NCBI GenBank assembly: GCA_018971835.1
Contig: JAGWZW010000034.1
Location: 1-35,427, forward strand
Reading direction: 5' to 3'
Source of the DNA: Alphaproteobacteria bacterium
GTDB lineage: Bacteria > Pseudomonadota > Alphaproteobacteria > Micropepsales > Micropepsaceae
Length of the DNA: 35,427 bases
The notes below the pieces were generated by a model, which saw only the letters and a program-made list of their open reading frames with translations, had not been told where the DNA came from and did no database searches. Below, piece by piece: positions 35,154 to 35,427 of the stretch (position 1 is the first letter of the stretch; every line of letters starts with the position of its first letter). The translations under genes were made by a program, and so were the position numbers.

Positions 35154-35427
35154 ATGGAGATGCGGACGCCTGACCGCGAGAGTGAGGCGATTCACGACAT
35201 CGCGCTGGTCGAAGCCAATGCGCCGGTGCCCGATCCTCCGGCGCAGCCGGGCGCGTCTTATCCGCCCGCTACCCAGGCCTGGTATGCCGTGTTCGCGCTG
35301 GCGCTGGCGGTGATGGTGAATTTCCTCGACCGCGGAATCTTCACGCTGCTGGTGCGGCCGATCAAAGCCGATCTGCACCTGAGCGACGTGCAGATGAGCC
35401 TGATCATGGGTTTCGCCTTCACCTTCT
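35154..35427 (+). CDS. MFS transporter, N-terminal part (cut by window end)
   Basis: The first 91 residues are visible. A roughly 40-residue polar start rich in Pro and Glu is followed by a membrane helix (WYAVFALALAVMVNFLDRGI) and a loop PIKADLHLSDVQMSLIMGF that leads into helix 2, as in MFS proteins of the spinster/anion-cation symporter type, where FLDR(G) ends helix 1. The GGAGG at 35139-35143 fits the ATG at 35154; ATGs at 35145 and 35160 are in frame. It is divergent from ligE-ligD-GMC and may import the aryl ether or an aromatic acid. The remainder lies outside the window. Confidence 0.8.
   Translation, partial: MEMRTPDRESEAIHDIALVEANAPVPDPPAQPGASYPPATQAWYAVFALALAVMVNFLDRGIFTLLVRPIKADLHLSDVQMSLIMGFAFTF

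Noticed and set aside
35044-35313. Small plus-strand frame of 89 codons with a good ribosome site (GGGAGG) before its ATG
   Set aside because: The product is Arg-rich and overlaps the MFS start in another phase. A short leader peptide cannot be excluded, but there is no positive support.

Overview
The window is a gene-dense, high-GC stretch of an alphaproteobacterial chromosome. The sequence-level reasons are the NodT-type outer-membrane factor, the trxB/lrp divergent pair, the MsrP and MsrQ types, and LigD/LigE proteins that closely resemble those of sphingomonads. A sphingomonad-like aerobe that degrades aromatic compounds fits best, but the genus cannot be fixed from this sequence. I saw no rRNA, tRNA, CRISPR array, insertion sequence or phage gene. 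No gap between genes exceeds 300 bases.

Layout. 0.05-1.35 kb (+): two tandem 2OG-Fe(II) oxygenases. 1.35-7.0 kb (-): an exported methyltransferase-like protein, then a MacA-MacB-NodT tripartite efflux operon. 7.2-8.3 kb (-): two small envelope proteins. 8.5-9.7 kb (+): an aspartate aminotransferase. 9.7-11.3 kb (-): an AbrB-family membrane protein and a Tat-exported carbonic-anhydrase-like protein. 11.6-14.7 kb (+): an EF-G paralogue with a changed G3 motif, then msrP. 15.0-19.1 kb (-): trxB, a LysR gene and a cytoplasmic cobalamin/Fe-S reductive dehalogenase of the NpRdhA type. 19.3-20.8 kb (+): an Lrp regulator and msrQ. 20.7-27.5 kb (-): a PAS protein, an APC permease, a UPF0261 (Tm-1-like) protein, an MFS transporter, a class III aminotransferase and an IclR regulator, with an aldehyde dehydrogenase divergent from the IclR gene. 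29.1-31.4 kb: wrbA and a pirin gene with a divergent LysR gene. 31.4-35.4 kb: a GMC oxidoreductase, a LigD-type Calpha-dehydrogenase and a LigE-type beta-etherase, divergent from an MFS gene cut by the window end.

Two systems stand out. The first is the ligE-ligD-GMC cluster with its divergent transporter. It has the enzymes expected for attack on beta-O-4 lignin dimers: Calpha oxidation by LigD, glutathione-dependent ether cleavage by LigE, and possibly gamma-alcohol oxidation by the GMC enzyme, the role of HpvZ in Sphingobium SYK-6. The second is the reductive dehalogenase. It has two Fe-S cysteine motifs and Tyr426, Lys488 and Arg552 at the positions I remember for the NpRdhA active site. 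It also carries a degenerate N-terminal copy of the cobalamin module in which the Tyr and Lys are replaced. MsrP and MsrQ, normally neighbours, lie on either side of the trxB-lysR-rdhA block. With the WrbA quinone reductase and pirin, the right two thirds of the window reads as a redox and aromatic-compound region. The 20.7-29.1 kb part looks like uptake and catabolism of an amine or amino acid under IclR control.
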